A stretch of 64,000 nucleotides of DNA. Origin: Acephala macrosclerotiorum. Lineage: Eukaryota; Ascomycota; Leotiomycetes; Helotiales; Mollisiaceae. Location: positions 1 to 64,000 of the forward strand of contig MU119342.1 in the NCBI GenBank assembly GCA_014904845.1. The letters run 5' to 3'. Every line of letters starts with the position of its first letter. Positions within the stretch are counted from its first letter, which is position 1. The notes beneath the pieces are model-generated. The model had not been told where the DNA came from and searched no databases. It saw only the letters and a program-made list of their open reading frames with translations. The position numbers and the translations under genes were made by a program. Positions 21,108 through 32,178 of this stretch are shown one piece after another.

Positions 21108-23151
21108 AACACACTGCGTCCTCTCTCTGTCAGGTGCCGGTTGCTTCGATCAAGAATAAATGGCTCACAACACATCCTGCTCCCCAATCGAAGCTACGTC
21201 CTAGCGCTAGTGATGCGCATAAACGCTTATGTCTGCAAATATTAGGACCTCAACTCCAAACGCAGTACCTAGGTTTATCTTACTGGACGCATAGCAAGTC
21301 GTTTCAAGTCGCGGCTCGAGTGCCTGGTCGAATTGGAATTCTCGTTGTGCTGTAAATTTATCGATCTGTATGCCTCCACCTGCCGGTTTACTGTTCCCCT
21401 TATTTGGGGGTTGAAGAGCTCCTTAACGGCCAACATTGATCCACTTATAATATATGCCTTAACTTGAGGGTCGATTGTCGACAAACCGTAGTCGAAGATC
21501 TTTGTTTTGTAGATAGAGTCGTTGGCAAAGCGTGTCGATCAATTTAATATCGGCTTGGTCGAAGGAGGGGGAGAGGTCAAAGGAGGGGAAGAGGTCGAAG
21601 GAGGGGTTGATCTTTCGAAGTTGGGAAGGGTTGGTCCGAGCAAGTATTCGGATTGGGGGTTGGGATGAAAGCAAAGTCATAGTGGACTAGGCAGCGCGAT
21701 TGCAGCGAGGCTAAGGCACGGAATAACTGATTATCCGATATTCGGTCACATGAAGAATCCCCACCAAGTGCAAGAAAGCGACCCAGTAGAAATGCTTCGC
21801 TCGCCTGGCGGCACACCACTTGTGGCACGCCAGCCAACGAACATGATCGCATTATTGACAATCCGATGATCCCTTATGGATGGTCCTTTGTGGATACACC
21901 GTAGTCGTTTGGTGGTCAGTTTAAGTGGATCTTCGATGGCCTCGGGAGGGTTTAGGACCGAAGGAGGATGATCAAGACCATCCAACCATCATCTGCTTGA
22001 GGGTATCACTACCTTTATTTATTATGTTTCTACCTTAAATTCCGGCTTTCCGTCTGCAAATTTATTACATGATCCACCAAAGGGCCTGACTAAAATCGCG
22101 GCCCACCGTCGTGATGCGTCATTGTTCCCTACGAACTGCAATGTTTGCTTCCATCCTAGCTTAGATTAACCCCTCTCCTTCAGTTTTCATCGAGGGAAAA
22201 ACGAAGTCCGATTTCGGGGCGCGTAGTGCTCAAGCATCTTGGAACGAATATAGTCATGTGAGAAAAAGGGGTTCGCTTAGCATATGGGGTGACTTTTTGT
22301 CACTCTTTTTGTTGCACTTCGCAAATTTTTCACCGAAATCGTAACCTGTCGAATGATTGAGTGTCTCGATCTTAAGTGGTTGGAGATGGGGCTACGGGTG
22401 CTAGAGCTGGCTAACCACTGGCCATGTTGCACGTCTGGAGGTCGTTTTCGAAGTCCTGCTGCAATGCGTGCTCTCACTAGGGTGGGGTTGATCAAAGCCA
22501 GAGCCGCACAACCGACCGCGCCCGATTTCGCCCAAGAAAATCTCCCGGCCTCAGCCTGACCGCCGACCAACGAGGTTGAAGGATGAATTGAATACATACC
22601 GCGGTCAGCCATTAGAAGCACCAAGCACCGCACAAGCTCCAACGAATCTGCGAAAGGGACTGTCGAATGGGTGCACATAAAGGCTGGGCAGGAGGGGAAG
22701 GGTTTCATACGCGGCGGGCAGCTGAGTCTCTGATAAAGGTTCACGCGCATAAACATGCGCATATGCAGCTCTGTATTCATAACTATATATTCCATCCTGT
22801 CGGCAGGCTCTTCCGCTGCTGGAAATCGATGCGATGCCCCATTATGTCTGTGACAACCCAGTCCGTATTTTAAAGAACATTCACTCCCGTTCGATCAATA
22901 CATCCACCCAATCCCAGTCCCCCTCTCCCTCTCCCTCTCCCTCTCCCACTCCCACCCAATCCCAGTCCCAGTCCCAGTCCCCCTCTCTCTCTCCCTCTCC
23001 CCCCCCTAATTTCTTTCCGATACGCTGGCGGACGCTCCTCTTAATCATTTTCGGTTTCTCCCTCGGGGTGGTTCGATGGAAAGGAACATTGTACCTAAAA
23101 TTAAGATGGCCTGCACAGACCCGCAACACCTGCAATACCTGAACAACCCTA
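21108..23151. other. Two-kilobase region without a recognisable gene
   Basis: Only short frames with no domains. Contents include a G/A-rich triple repeat near 21558-21610 (GGAGGGGnAGAGGTC-like, about 20 bp period) and a pyrimidine microsatellite at 22912-23010, listed separately. The minus-strand frame 22277-22795 has no supporting signal. Confidence 0.5.
22912..23010. repeat. Pyrimidine-rich microsatellite
   Basis: Runs of CCCTCT, CCCAGT and CCCACC units, nearly all C and T on the plus strand with occasional A or G, over about 100 bases. The open frames that cross it (Ser-Pro-Ser-Pro repeats) are compositional artefacts. Confidence 0.85.
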
Positions 23152-25051
23152 TTATCGTGTCAGCAGAAGTCGAATGGCACAGAAGTGAACTAACCAGATG
23201 TGCGTTTCCTTTCCCCTATCTTCTTTCTCTTCTTCTGGATTCCTGTCCTCCTTCTCCTCTACGATTAGGACTTTCTGGCCTACTTTCATCGTCTGAACGA
23301 CTCTCAGGACTTCTTTGGAGAGACGCTGTTGTGTGCCTTGATGGTCTTTATACCAACCATCGTAATCAACGAAAAGAGTCATCAGCCTGTCTTCTTCAAG
23401 CGGCGATGGCAGGCTAAGACTGCTTATTAGAACTGCTCAAGATGATGATCAGGAATATCTCACCACACATTGGCATCCCCTATGAGTTTCTGGGAAGTAG
23501 ACCCTGTCACGACACCGCCAAGTTGAAGTTTCACTACGTCCCCATTGACCAGCTTCCGATCGCTGAACCCCTTCTTCAATTCGTACACGCCATCACCAAG
23601 AAGAGTTATATCAGATACCTTCATGTTTCGCTCTCCCAGTACACGAAGCGGATAGATAGTTGAAGGGGCACGGGGTTTGTAGCGGAGGGGTAATTGTACA
23701 GGCACCTTGGTCGGAAGACCCTGAGGAAACGTTAGTATTATTTAGGCCGCAATCTAGAATATCATACCAAGTCTGACTGGAACCCAATTGGAAGCAAGGT
23801 CTTCAATTCGCTGATCAATTCAGCGATATCCAAGGTGTTAATGTATTCATTGGTGATGGCTTTAGACTTGCAAAGAGCGCTGAGTATCGCTTGCAAGTCG
23901 AAATTCCCAAAGCGATTCGACCCAGTAACGCCAACAAGAGAACTGAGTAGATTGTGATTATCAATGGCCGTATACTCTTGGTCGAATTTGAGTTGGTGGA
24001 CATCCTCTTTGCCGCCAGCAACCATGAACGCGCGTCGTACAAGTCCAATGAAATGAGTTTCTGCTTTGCGATTTTGGCACTCTGCAACCTTAAACAGATC
24101 TGCAAGATCTTTCCGAAAGGCTTGCAGCACTCCATATTGATCTTTCTCAAGGAGTTGGAGGGCCGAGGGGGTGTTGTAGTCTTTGAGTAAAAGTAGAGCG
24201 AGCAACACAAGACATAGAGTAAATTTCTTCTGAACTAGAGGTTCAGACACCTAATGGACGGTCAGTGTTGTTACTCATAAACGAATAATCAATAGGTTTA
24301 CCAGTATATCGCGGTTCAAGATAGCCCATTCAAGTGCTGTTTGCAAGTCTGACGGTGCGATTGAGCGAAGGCATAACTCGAGCCCCTTGCTGCACCTGGA
24401 CCAGATCGCCTTAAAGGCGTTTTCGAGGAAGCGGACATAGAAACCCCCCCAACCATATACCTCCACCTCTGTCTTTGTTGGTTGCGTTGGATCGTAACAG
24501 AACAGGAATTCGAACTCAGCCTTGTCGATAAACCGAAACTCGTGATAGAGAAGCCACGGAAGATATGATTCATCAACGACAACTTCGTAAAACCTGTCGA
24601 ATCTTTTCCCAAGAACATATATTCCTAGTGTTGACACTATTTTACCCCAACAGGAATCTTTTGGCTCAATTTCGTCTGCTGCCACGTAGCAAAGCTTCCA
24701 TGGGTTGTTGCTTGGAAGTGTGTGAAAAAGCTGGCCGATGTCAAGAGGAGTTCGATTATATTTCTGTCAAGTAATAGTGAGTCTGGGGCTCTTGAGAAAG
24801 TCTAGGTAGCATCTTACCCGCTCAGCCTCATGCCTGGCCTCGACCTCATATTTGATCTTAACATCATCTGCGACCCCAACCTCATGTGTGACCTCAACCC
24901 TATGTGTGACCCATATGCAGCTCTCTCGATCAACACTATTGAGAATTGGAGACGGCGATGTATTAACTGCAAGCATTGGCTGGCAATCTACAGCCAAATG
25001 CCCAGCACCTTCAAGAGTTGGAGTCGCCGGCGGTGTAACCGGGGAAAGCAT
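23152..25051 (-). CDS. Hypothetical five-exon protein, about 556 aa
   Basis: Exons 24818-25051, 24302-24763, 23768-24250, 23464-23720 and 23152-23386 are joined by introns of 54, 51, 47 and 77 nt with good GT..AG ends, and every junction keeps the frame. A further upstream exon is possible because the frame stays open to a splice-acceptor-like site at 25097. The protein has a Thr/Pro N-terminus, a Glu/Val-rich stretch (VEVTHEVGVADDVK), a central helical region with many Leu residues (LVLLALLLLKDY, DIAELISELKTLLPIGF) and a beta-rich tail (LLGDGVYELKKGF, LVNGDVVKLQLGGVV). There is no signal peptide. I do not recognise the family. The multiple consistent splice sites make it a real gene rather than noise. 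Confidence 0.7.
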
Positions 25052-25189
25052 CTCGAGCGGTTCGCAATCTACAGCAAAACGGGGCGACCACTCTCCCTGA
25101 CAAAGAAGACCTTTATTTTACAAGCACGACTACATGCAATCCATGAGGCACAGGTACGCAGGGTTATGCGCTCTCTGCGACTTCAGAAC

Positions 25190-25390
25190 GCCTTTCCAAT
25201 AAGGGCTCTGCGGTTTCCGGCACTTTCGCTCAAGGACGAGGCCTTTTTGACAGGGAGTCTACAGTTTTCGCGACTTTTAGTTTGAAGCCACGACGCCATT
25301 TTGACAGGGAGTCTGCAGTTTTCGCGACTTTTAGTTTGAAGCAACTCTTTTTCGACAAGGGTTCTCCAGATTCCTGGCCCACGCTCTGTT
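25190..25390. repeat. Minisatellite, 54-bp period
   Basis: Two near-identical units (phrase TTTGACAGGGAGTCTNCAG then TTTTCGCGACTTTTAGTTTG, at about 25246-25286 and 25300-25340) are flanked by two more diverged copies. The 54-bp period equals 18 codons, so it could be an expressed repeat of an upstream exon on the minus strand, but the minus frames contain stops in the outer copies. Confidence 0.7.
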
Positions 25391-25409
25391 GGTCCTAAAG
25401 TTGGAGAGT

Positions 25410-25952
25410 TTATGCACCATGCACTGGGAGGCTTTCAGCTAATCGGAAACGTAGCCTCGCATGACAAACCGAGATCGGCAGTACCAAGTTGTACCAAAAT
25501 GTTCCGTCGTTCATGTATTGTTGCATCAAACATGAGAAAGAGTGGTCTTGACCACATGCTTCTTCCTCTTCCTCCATAATTTTTGTGTATGATCTCAATT
25601 TGACCTTGTACTCCTCCTCCTCATTTTGATCCCACTCCCATGGCTCTTTCAGCATCAGCCACGGAGGTGGAGAATATAGGAACTGAGCCGGCGCAATGTA
25701 CCAAAATTCAAAATCCAGCACAGCAGTGATCTGGAAAGTCTCTGGGTCAACGAGTATATTCCCAAGACGAATGTCGTCGCCGAACAATTTATGGTCGTTC
25801 TTGTTGTCCTTACTGGTGAAATGACCTGCCGTGGCCTTTAACGCATGAAGAGATAGATACTTCTCGAGTCCGGCTTTAGACATCGTTGCGAAACAGAAGA
25901 AGTCAGTCAGTCCAGGCTTTGCATCCAGTGGCTCGACCCACTGGTTCTCAAA
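25410..25952 (-). pseudogene. APH/kinase-like C-terminal fragment
   Basis: From a splice acceptor at 25953 the frame encodes about 180 residues containing KLFGDDIRLGNILVD, then ITAVLDFEFWYIAPAQF and PPPWLML, matching the catalytic loop (D....N) and the following Asp of fungal aminoglycoside-phosphotransferase-like proteins. The N-terminal lobe is not found. The exons that could precede it (26013-26403) do not encode an APH-like sequence in any splice I tried. The C-terminus after FWYNLVLP also departs from the family. I read it as a truncated copy rather than an intact gene. Confidence 0.6.
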
Positions 25953-27098
25953 CTGTTTCATGTTGGATGGTGACTGCGTTCTAAACGAGAACATACCTCC
26001 AGCTGTCCCTCATCATTTCCCTCTGCTACCTTCACACCGTCGCTTCTCTCCATGTCGGTCATTGTTCGAGGGCAGTTGATACCGCACATTGTGCAAGCAA
26101 ATACAAGAAAGCATTAAAATGCATTCTATACGTTGAATTGAACATCCCAAATACCACACTATGTCACCTATACTCAACCGCAAGACTTTCAACATAATAA
26201 ACACGAGCTACTCACACCAAAGATTGTGTTGTGTTGAGATTGCTTTGTGACCCCATGTATAGCTTTCCGCAGACTCTCCGCACCGAACTTGTGTGCCATA
26301 ACTCGAAATGCGATCCCTCATCACCCTTAAACTTCCTGATGCGAGGTTTGGGAAAGAGTTTTGGGGAATGGGCCCAACACCCCATCATCTCCTGCTTCAA
26401 CATTGTCTAGATGGATAAGCAATACTCGAGAGCATAGTCTGCAAGAGTCAGCCCCCGTGTTTCCCGCTCTATGTATTTTCTCGTAAACCCTTCATAGAGC
26501 TGATGATCAAAACAGGCCCTTAATTCCAAAGACAGCCGATAGTTGGGCACACTGTCCGCAAACAGACAAACTTGAACGTAAATCTACTTCTCAAGTATCA
26601 TCCTCTAGGTAAGTATCATCCTTCCGGTCCTACTCACTAAGCTAATTGAAAGCAGATCTCTACCACCCCACGGAGACTTCTCATCAACAAAGATGTCGAT
26701 GCCAATTCTGCACAGGTTTCGATCGAGTTCATGCTCTCTATATCTTACATCTATCGATCATCCTTTATACAACCCTCCCCTCGTCGAAGAGAATATCTCG
26801 ATCCCTTTGAACAAACGGCCCGGGGAGCCAAAGTAGTGCTATAACTATCTTGTCTCGACTCGCTCGTGTCCCCGACGCCATCCGCCAGAAGACACTTGCC
26901 CTCTTCTGGAGCTGAAGACAACGAAGTGAAGATTGCTCGGCCACAAGATACTTTTGGCATTCGAATCTGGTGATGGGTCGCTTGTCGTGGGCGATCTTTG
27001 GAAATGAGGGAGAAATTCTCGCTCCCACTGCAAGCTACAGACCGCCCTTGTCCAGCGCCAGCAGCGAGTACCTCCTGTCTAACATTTTCTTCTTTTAG
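25953..27098. other. Region with fragments only
   Basis: The minus-strand frame 26212-26403 (GDEGSHFELW) looks coding but connects to nothing recognisable. Frames at 26751-27033 on the minus strand have no domain support. The end of the stretch (27070-27098) is a strong splice-acceptor context (GTCTAAC, then TTTTCTTCTTTTAG). Confidence 0.4.
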
Positions 27099-27343
27099 AC
27101 TTCATCCACGGCTTCAACCGCGACATTGCAGCCACAAACTCCGAAATCCATGCTATCCAGCGTGCTGTTCAAGAGTTCATGCCTCTGACCCTGACGGTCT
27201 CGAATCTGCGCGAGCGAGTATCAACGGCATGTGAATCTTTGCCGCAGCTACCGTCTCAACGGAAGGAATACCGGCTGGCACAGACGCTATCGCGAGAGGG
27301 GCTGTTGAAGATGCTTCGAAGCTTGGTCTTCACACTGAATTGA
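27099..27343 (+). pseudogene. Orphan coding exon, possible gene fragment
   Basis: Immediately after a branch site and polypyrimidine tract ending TTTTAG, an 81-codon frame opens (FIHGFNRDIAATNSEIHAIQ, then EFMPLTLTVSNLRERVSTAC, ending in LLKMLRSLVFTLN) and stops at 27341. Composition and helical periodicity look coding, but no upstream exon could be matched in frame, and no domain is recognised. It may be the 3' exon of a broken gene. Confidence 0.4.
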
Positions 27344-27512
27344 GAGGTTTCGTTTGGGGGTCTAGTCATGTGACGGTCGGTGGTTCGGATGAGGGAATCG
27401 GTAGACAGCCCAGCATCTGCGTTGCCAAGCGGACCCGTGGAACCAGCCGGGACGAAGACACTGCCTTGCTCAAGAAAACATGCTATAACATGTCAGGACT
27501 ACGTCAGAAACG

Positions 27513-28346
27513 CTATATGGAGAGACTAACGTTCGTGAAGGGCGCCAAAGAGTCCGACGCGGGAATTGTCGAGAACTCGAGGGCTTCTTGGGACCAGCCT
27601 TTATCGCTCGACGTGCCGTGCGACATGAGGACTTCCAGTATCCCAGCTAGAAAAGCCGAATTATACTCATGGTCTGCAGTACAATCCTCTCGCGAGCTTT
27701 CGTAATGCATGTCAGGGACTGGATGGTCAGCCGCGGCAGACAATGGGATGGGGTGGCATACCCAGCTTGACATCACCCTGCAGTGACAACCTCACGCTGT
27801 CGATGTGGAGTTCGCAAGTTGGCAAGGTATCCAAGAGGTAAGTCATCGCTTTGATAACCTGCACGGTCTAAGTTAATTTTCAGGATACGCGGCCGAAGGA
27901 GGGTCGGTCACCTCCGCAATAATGGTTGCTATCTCCCACTCTTCCGGGACCAACCTCTTGAATTCAAGATCGAACAGAGAGACGTCCAGATGCTCGCCTA
28001 CAATGCACAGTTTGCCGTCGTGGAAATACACATCAAGGATGTCGGCGATGTTGGGATGCTGAACCTGGGCCAGCTCCTCGAGCATCTGCAATGGTGCTAG
28101 TGAGAATGACTCACGGATGACAGCAACGTGAAGGCGATTCTTCCGATGGCAAACGAGCGTGCCCTGATTTGATCGGAGCTCCTGTACAAATGTATAGTCA
28201 TCTTTCGGGTTCTTGAAGTCGATCCTCAACAACCGTCTCACTTTTGGTGGCCCAGTCGTTGCTGACGGTATTGACGTGCTGTCTTGAACACGGCCGAAGT
28301 AGAAAGGTTTCACCTTTCTCAGAGGTGGGCTTCTTTGGGGATCCAT
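27513..28346 (-). CDS. Second degenerate kinase-like protein (pseudokinase), three exons
   Basis: Exons 27912-28346, 27762-27858 and 27513-27718 are joined by introns of 53 and 43 nt, in frame throughout, giving 245 residues. The kinase-like pattern includes FVQELRSNQGTLVCHRKN, HVAVIRESF, the N-lobe helix segment LEELAQVQHPNIADILDVYF and CIVGEHLDVSLFDLEF. The region corresponding to the catalytic loop reads HIDSVRLSLQGDVKL, lacking the His-Arg-Asp and metal-binding Asn, and no DFG is visible. It has the same exon layout and the same degenerate logic as the protein at 16590-17632, so the two are probably distant paralogues. It is shorter in its disordered N-terminus. Confidence 0.75.
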
Positions 28347-28590
28347 GAGGGGAGAGTCTCAGAGGAGAATGGCCAGTAAATTGAGGGGAGGATGCTGTCC
28401 ATTTAAACGCCATGTGAAATGCTATTGGCGTTTCCCGTGGATGGCCTGGTTTTGGCTCCCCAGGTGTGTGGAGTCAGATCAAGCTCCTCGTCGGCTGGTC
28501 TCCAGTCCAAATCTGCACTTAGCAAAGTGAATTCCGCGGGACATTTACCATGGATTTGGACCCAACTCAGCAAGCCAGACCGCATCTAAG

Positions 28591-28995
28591 ATGAATCGAA
28601 GATCTCCCCTCCCAGAGAGTCAGGGTTCTACGATGGACTGGAAATCTCACCAGATTCCATCACCAAACCATCGCCCAACGTCAAGCATCTACAGTGACGA
28701 CGTGTCTATCATGACCTACCTCATCCACAAAGTTTCGGAGGAGACAAGGACACAAGAATATGAGACAATTGCCTTGTTTATGAGAGAAAATCAGGCGCTC
28801 GAGGAGGAACTTGCACTTCACCAGAAAGCATGGAATGAGACAATCATTTTGGCGAATGAAGTCATACAGGCAATCACAACTATCAGAAAGAGTCTCATCA
28901 CGGTTGATACAAAGGTGACAGGTGCAGAGAAAGACTGGTTGGCATTCTGGGGGATCTATAAAGAGTCTCTAGGAGAGCATCGTCCTTGGATCTAA
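28591..28995 (+). CDS. Small coiled-coil protein, 134 aa
   Basis: An intronless 134-codon frame with a plain ATG. Residues 1-40 are polar and Pro/Ser-rich, and residues 45-125 form a long amphipathic helix (YLIHKVSEETRTQEYETIAL, then ENQALEEELALHQKAWNETI) predicted to be a coiled coil. The stop codon (28993-28995) overlaps the stop of the convergent gene on the other strand (28992-28994). No family is recognised. It is one of four small helical or low-complexity proteins between 28.6 and 32.2 kb. Confidence 0.65.
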   Translation: MNRRSPLPESQGSTMDWKSHQIPSPNHRPTSSIYSDDVSIMTYLIHKVSEETRTQEYETIALFMRENQALEEELALHQKAWNETIILANEVIQAITTIRKSLITVDTKVTGAEKDWLAFWGIYKESLGEHRPWI

Positions 28996-29782
28996 GGTGC
29001 ATCGTTGGCCAAGAACTCGAACCCGTTATAGTCGATATATGGTTCTGAGTACGACTCTGTGGCTTGCGACGCCGGCGGAGCGTAAATGGGCTGCGTGGGG
29101 TTTGATGAGGCGATAAAAGGTGGTGGAGGCTGAGTGGCGTTTGGTCCTGGGTATGTTTTCTGAGGGTTGGAGAACATCGGTGGTTGGGACGCATGTTGGC
29201 TGAGCTGGGGAGGGTTGGAGGGCTGCGGTTGAGATGAAGCGCCGTTCGATGGCTGCGAGTTCGATGGCTGCACTGCCAGTTCCAAAACACCTCTGCCAAT
29301 AACCTCGAACCTCTCCATAGTACCAACCATTGTTGCAACACCCTCACTGACTGTCCTGGATAAGATTGTCAACGAGAAGTTCTTTGGAATGAAGACCGGA
29401 GCAGTACTTCTTGATCTCTTCTGCTCTACACGCGAAGTTAGCCAAGCTCCTCCATCATGAGTCGAAATGCTTACGTGGTCTGTAAAGAATTGAGGGCAAC
29501 ATATATCTCATCCTGACGTTTCTTCACATCGCCAATGGCTTGAAGTAATAACGAAAGGTCGGCAGGATTTCGTAAAGGAGGTTGTTGGTAAGGCTGGGGC
29601 TGGAGTCGAGACCGAGATGGAGAGAGACGCTGTACTATCGGGCGCTGAACTTGGTTTGTGGGATGCTGAGATCCGGTCAACGGATGTGGATTGCCCTCGA
29701 AACGCTGGTTCCTAGACTCTCCCCACTGCTTGTACATACGAACAAAAGTCGCGAAGTCGGAACCGTCACTCGCGGTTGACAT
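28992..29782 (-). CDS. Pro/Gln/Ser-rich protein with an 18-nt microexon
   Basis: Exons 29475-29782, 29408-29425 and 28992-29355 are separated by introns of 49 and 52 nt, giving 229 residues. The middle exon is only 18 nt, but without it the two long frames do not join, while with it the junction reads SLQTTAEEIKKTVSEGVATM, a continuous helix. Residues 40-80 are Pro/Gln/Arg-rich, residues 85-130 are helical, and the last 100 residues are Ser/Pro/Gln-rich and probably disordered, ending YIDYNGFEFLANDAP. This could be an activation-type tail, but that is speculation. It is tail-to-tail with the small coiled-coil gene at 28591. Confidence 0.65.
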
Positions 29783-30138
29783 GTTGTCTGAATGGAAGAG
29801 GTACCAGGAGGATGTGGCTGTTTGTCGCACGGCGCCCGCTTCTTACCTTATACGATATTCTTTTCCAACACCTTGAATCGCGGGTACTGTGCACAGCCGA
29901 GCCTCATCTCAATTGAGAGTAGTTCTGTGCCAGGAACACATCCAGATCATTTTCAACTTGAGTTGCCGGGAGCCGAATGTGCTAACAAGGAACGCAGACG
30001 CCAAAAACAGGGGGGGTTCACGCCACCCCCTGCGTACCTGAAACAGGGCGCCAGTCATGTGTAAGCGACAAGCGCCTTAAACATCATCCAAGTCCAAAAG
30101 TTCCCATCAACGATTCCAAATTCTGCTCATCTTTGATG

Positions 30139-30390
30139 GTGGGAGCCAGAACCTCCTCCCACACCACAGAAGCACCCAAACATTGACACGTCACCACAGC
30201 CTCAAATGTCTTTGCTTGGTTAGGTGTGGGAGCCAAAATCTCCTCCACCACAGAAGAACCCAATTATAGGCACATTGTCAAAGTCGCAAAATGTCTTTGT
30301 CCGTGGGAGCCAGAATCTCCTCCACACCACAGAAGAACCCAGTTATGGACGAATTGTCAAAGTCGCAAATGTCTTTGCCTGGATGGAGGT
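30139..30390. repeat. Degenerate tandem repeat, three units of about 77-87 bp
   Basis: Units begin GTGGGAGCCAGAAYCTCCTC at 30139, 30226 and 30303, and share CACCACAGAAGAACCC and TCAAAGTCGCAAATGTCTTTG. The array ends about 150 bases before the ATG at 30535, so it lies in the promoter region of that gene. Confidence 0.85.
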
Positions 30391-30534
30391 GCGCACCATT
30401 GTGCCCTCCAGGCTGGCGATGCCTACTTTCGCGACGGACACAATTACTTGCACTATTTAAGGCCCACGCGAGACCCTTGAGGTCCTTCAGCGATTATCAC
30501 CAGCCGCGGCATACCACTACGCTACCCACCGATC

Positions 30535-31397
30535 ATGTCCTTACCAGAAGAACCGAACGTGATGGACGCTGTCAGCGGCACCGCCCAGTCCACACCAGGA
30601 CCAGAGGTTAGAGTTTTTGCTGAGACCCCAAGACACGAGAATCGAACTGACTTACTCAGGGACCCTGCGCGCATGGTACAGAGCTGTCAGCGGCTCAACG
30701 CACCGAACTCTTGAGAGCAGAGAACGTCAATCTCCGTATCGAACTCGAAGAAGCGAATGTACGACTTGTCCACTCTCGAATCTGCCACCAATCCGAGGCA
30801 CAGGGTCGTCAATCCGAGGCGCAGATTCGTCACATCATACAACAGGGCCTCGACGCTCTACAGAAGTCATATTTTCAGCTTGCGACGAGCTACAAATCTA
30901 GACTCAGCAGTTACGACGGCGAGAGAGTCAAACTTCTAGAGGACAGTCGAATTGCCGAGGAGCTTATCGCAAGCCAAAAGCAGTTGATCGAGATGTATGA
31001 AGCCCGAGATCGACAGCAGCAGCAATCTGCGAGTCATCTTGTCGAGGGGGGCCCGCTGCTGTCCCAATACAATGATCATAACCACTCCTCCCAGTACCCG
31101 ACCTACCAGCCACCCCATAGCCAGGAGTTCATCATAGACCCTACCCGCCTCCACCCGCTACCTGACCTCGATTACAGCATTGGGTCCTCCATTGAGCCTT
31201 GCAATACAGATGCAGTCATGTCCACACCGGTCGCTGAGTTTGAGAATCAGGCGCCTATCCTACCCGTTCAATCTACGCTGTATTCAACATCCGCCGAGCA
31301 TGATGTTCCAGGATCCAATCACAATAAGGGCGACGGAAACAAGAGGGGCCCGGAGGATGAGGGAGGGAAGCCCAACAAAAAGCGGAAGACGAAGTGA
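30535..31397 (+). CDS. Coiled-coil protein with C-terminal nuclear-localisation-like tail
   Basis: Exon 1 is 30535-30606 and exon 2 is 30660-31397, joined in phase 0 by a 53-nt intron (GTTAGA...TTACTCAG), giving 269 residues. Residues 35-135 are strongly helical with heptads (LRAENVNLRIELEEANVRLV, SYFQLATSYKSRLSSYDGER, ELIASQKQLIEMYEARD). Residues 140-240 are Pro/Ser/His-rich, and the last 25 residues are basic (KGDGNKRGPEDEGGK then KKRKTK), fitting nuclear import. No domain is recognised. A tandem array precedes the gene. Confidence 0.7.
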
Positions 31398-31755
31398 CTG
31401 CCGTGATGCTGCTGTGGAAGAGAGTCTGTGCGGTTGCTGATTGCTGTGGTATGCGACATTTACTGGTGTGTTTCTGTTGTTTCATGATGGGATAGATGGC
31501 AATTCAAGTGCTTCTCATTTTTCACAGCAAGTGACATGCGTGCAAGTGAACACAAGATAGTCAGTGACGACGCATTGTAGCTAGTGGCCATGCGTGAGTA
31601 GAATGTGCTCCAGGTTACATGCCGGTGGCCAATTTTGGCAGCCCCTTCTCTTCTACCTTCCTTCCCATAATGATACCAAGCCCTCCCCCTCCTTGCATCA
31701 TAACATCCGCGAGTATAGCATCAGGAAATTTGTAACGCCCTGCGGATAATCTGCT
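31398..31755. other. Intergenic spacer, nothing recognised
   Basis: About 360 bases between two plus-strand small-protein genes. It contains only a short palindromic-looking GCCAATTTTGGC at 31628-31639 and no open frame of note. Confidence 0.6.
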
Positions 31756-32178
31756 ATGAACGCTGATCGTCATGCTAGTCGTCCTCGACGACTCAACCCA
31801 CGCGTCAAGCCCCTCTCAAACGGACCACCACAACTCAGCCCAATTGATAGGATCATCAGCCTCCACCATGGCTCGACTACGGCAATAGAAGCAACCTTTC
31901 AACGACTACAGGAGTCGAAGCAATACCCAGTCCCCAGCTTACCAGAGAGGATTGAACAGCTACAGAAGCAGAACAGCAGCCTTAATCACGAGGTAGCATA
32001 CTACCGAGAGATGGAGCAATACAGGAAGGAGTTCGAACATGATGTGGCACGGGTGAAGGAGAAGCTTGAGAAGGCTCTGTCCAAGTTGGCCAGGAGCCAG
32101 CAACGAGTTGGTGATGAATGGACTCAACTGAGGCAGGGGAATAGTGCTCATGTCCAAAATAATGTTAAATTCACCTAG
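31756..32178 (+). CDS. Small coiled-coil protein, 140 aa
   Basis: An intronless frame. Residues 1-45 are basic and Pro-rich (RPRRLNPRVKPLSNGPPQ), and residues 65-135 form a continuous charged helix (LPERIEQLQKQNSSLNHEVA, KEKLEKALSKLARSQQRVGD). No family is recognised. It resembles in layout the proteins at 28591 and 30535: a disordered N-terminus followed by one long coiled coil. Confidence 0.6.
   Translation: MNADRHASRPRRLNPRVKPLSNGPPQLSPIDRIISLHHGSTTAIEATFQRLQESKQYPVPSLPERIEQLQKQNSSLNHEVAYYREMEQYRKEFEHDVARVKEKLEKALSKLARSQQRVGDEWTQLRQGNSAHVQNNVKFT

Noticed and set aside
22834..23142. Ser-Pro repeat ORFs across 22881-23142 on both strands
   Set aside because: They arise from the CT-rich microsatellite, not from a gene.
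24830..25285. Plus-strand ORF of 151 codons
   Set aside because: It is antisense to the first exon of the five-exon minus-strand gene and the minisatellite, and its repeats (CDPNLMCDLN) come from low-complexity DNA.
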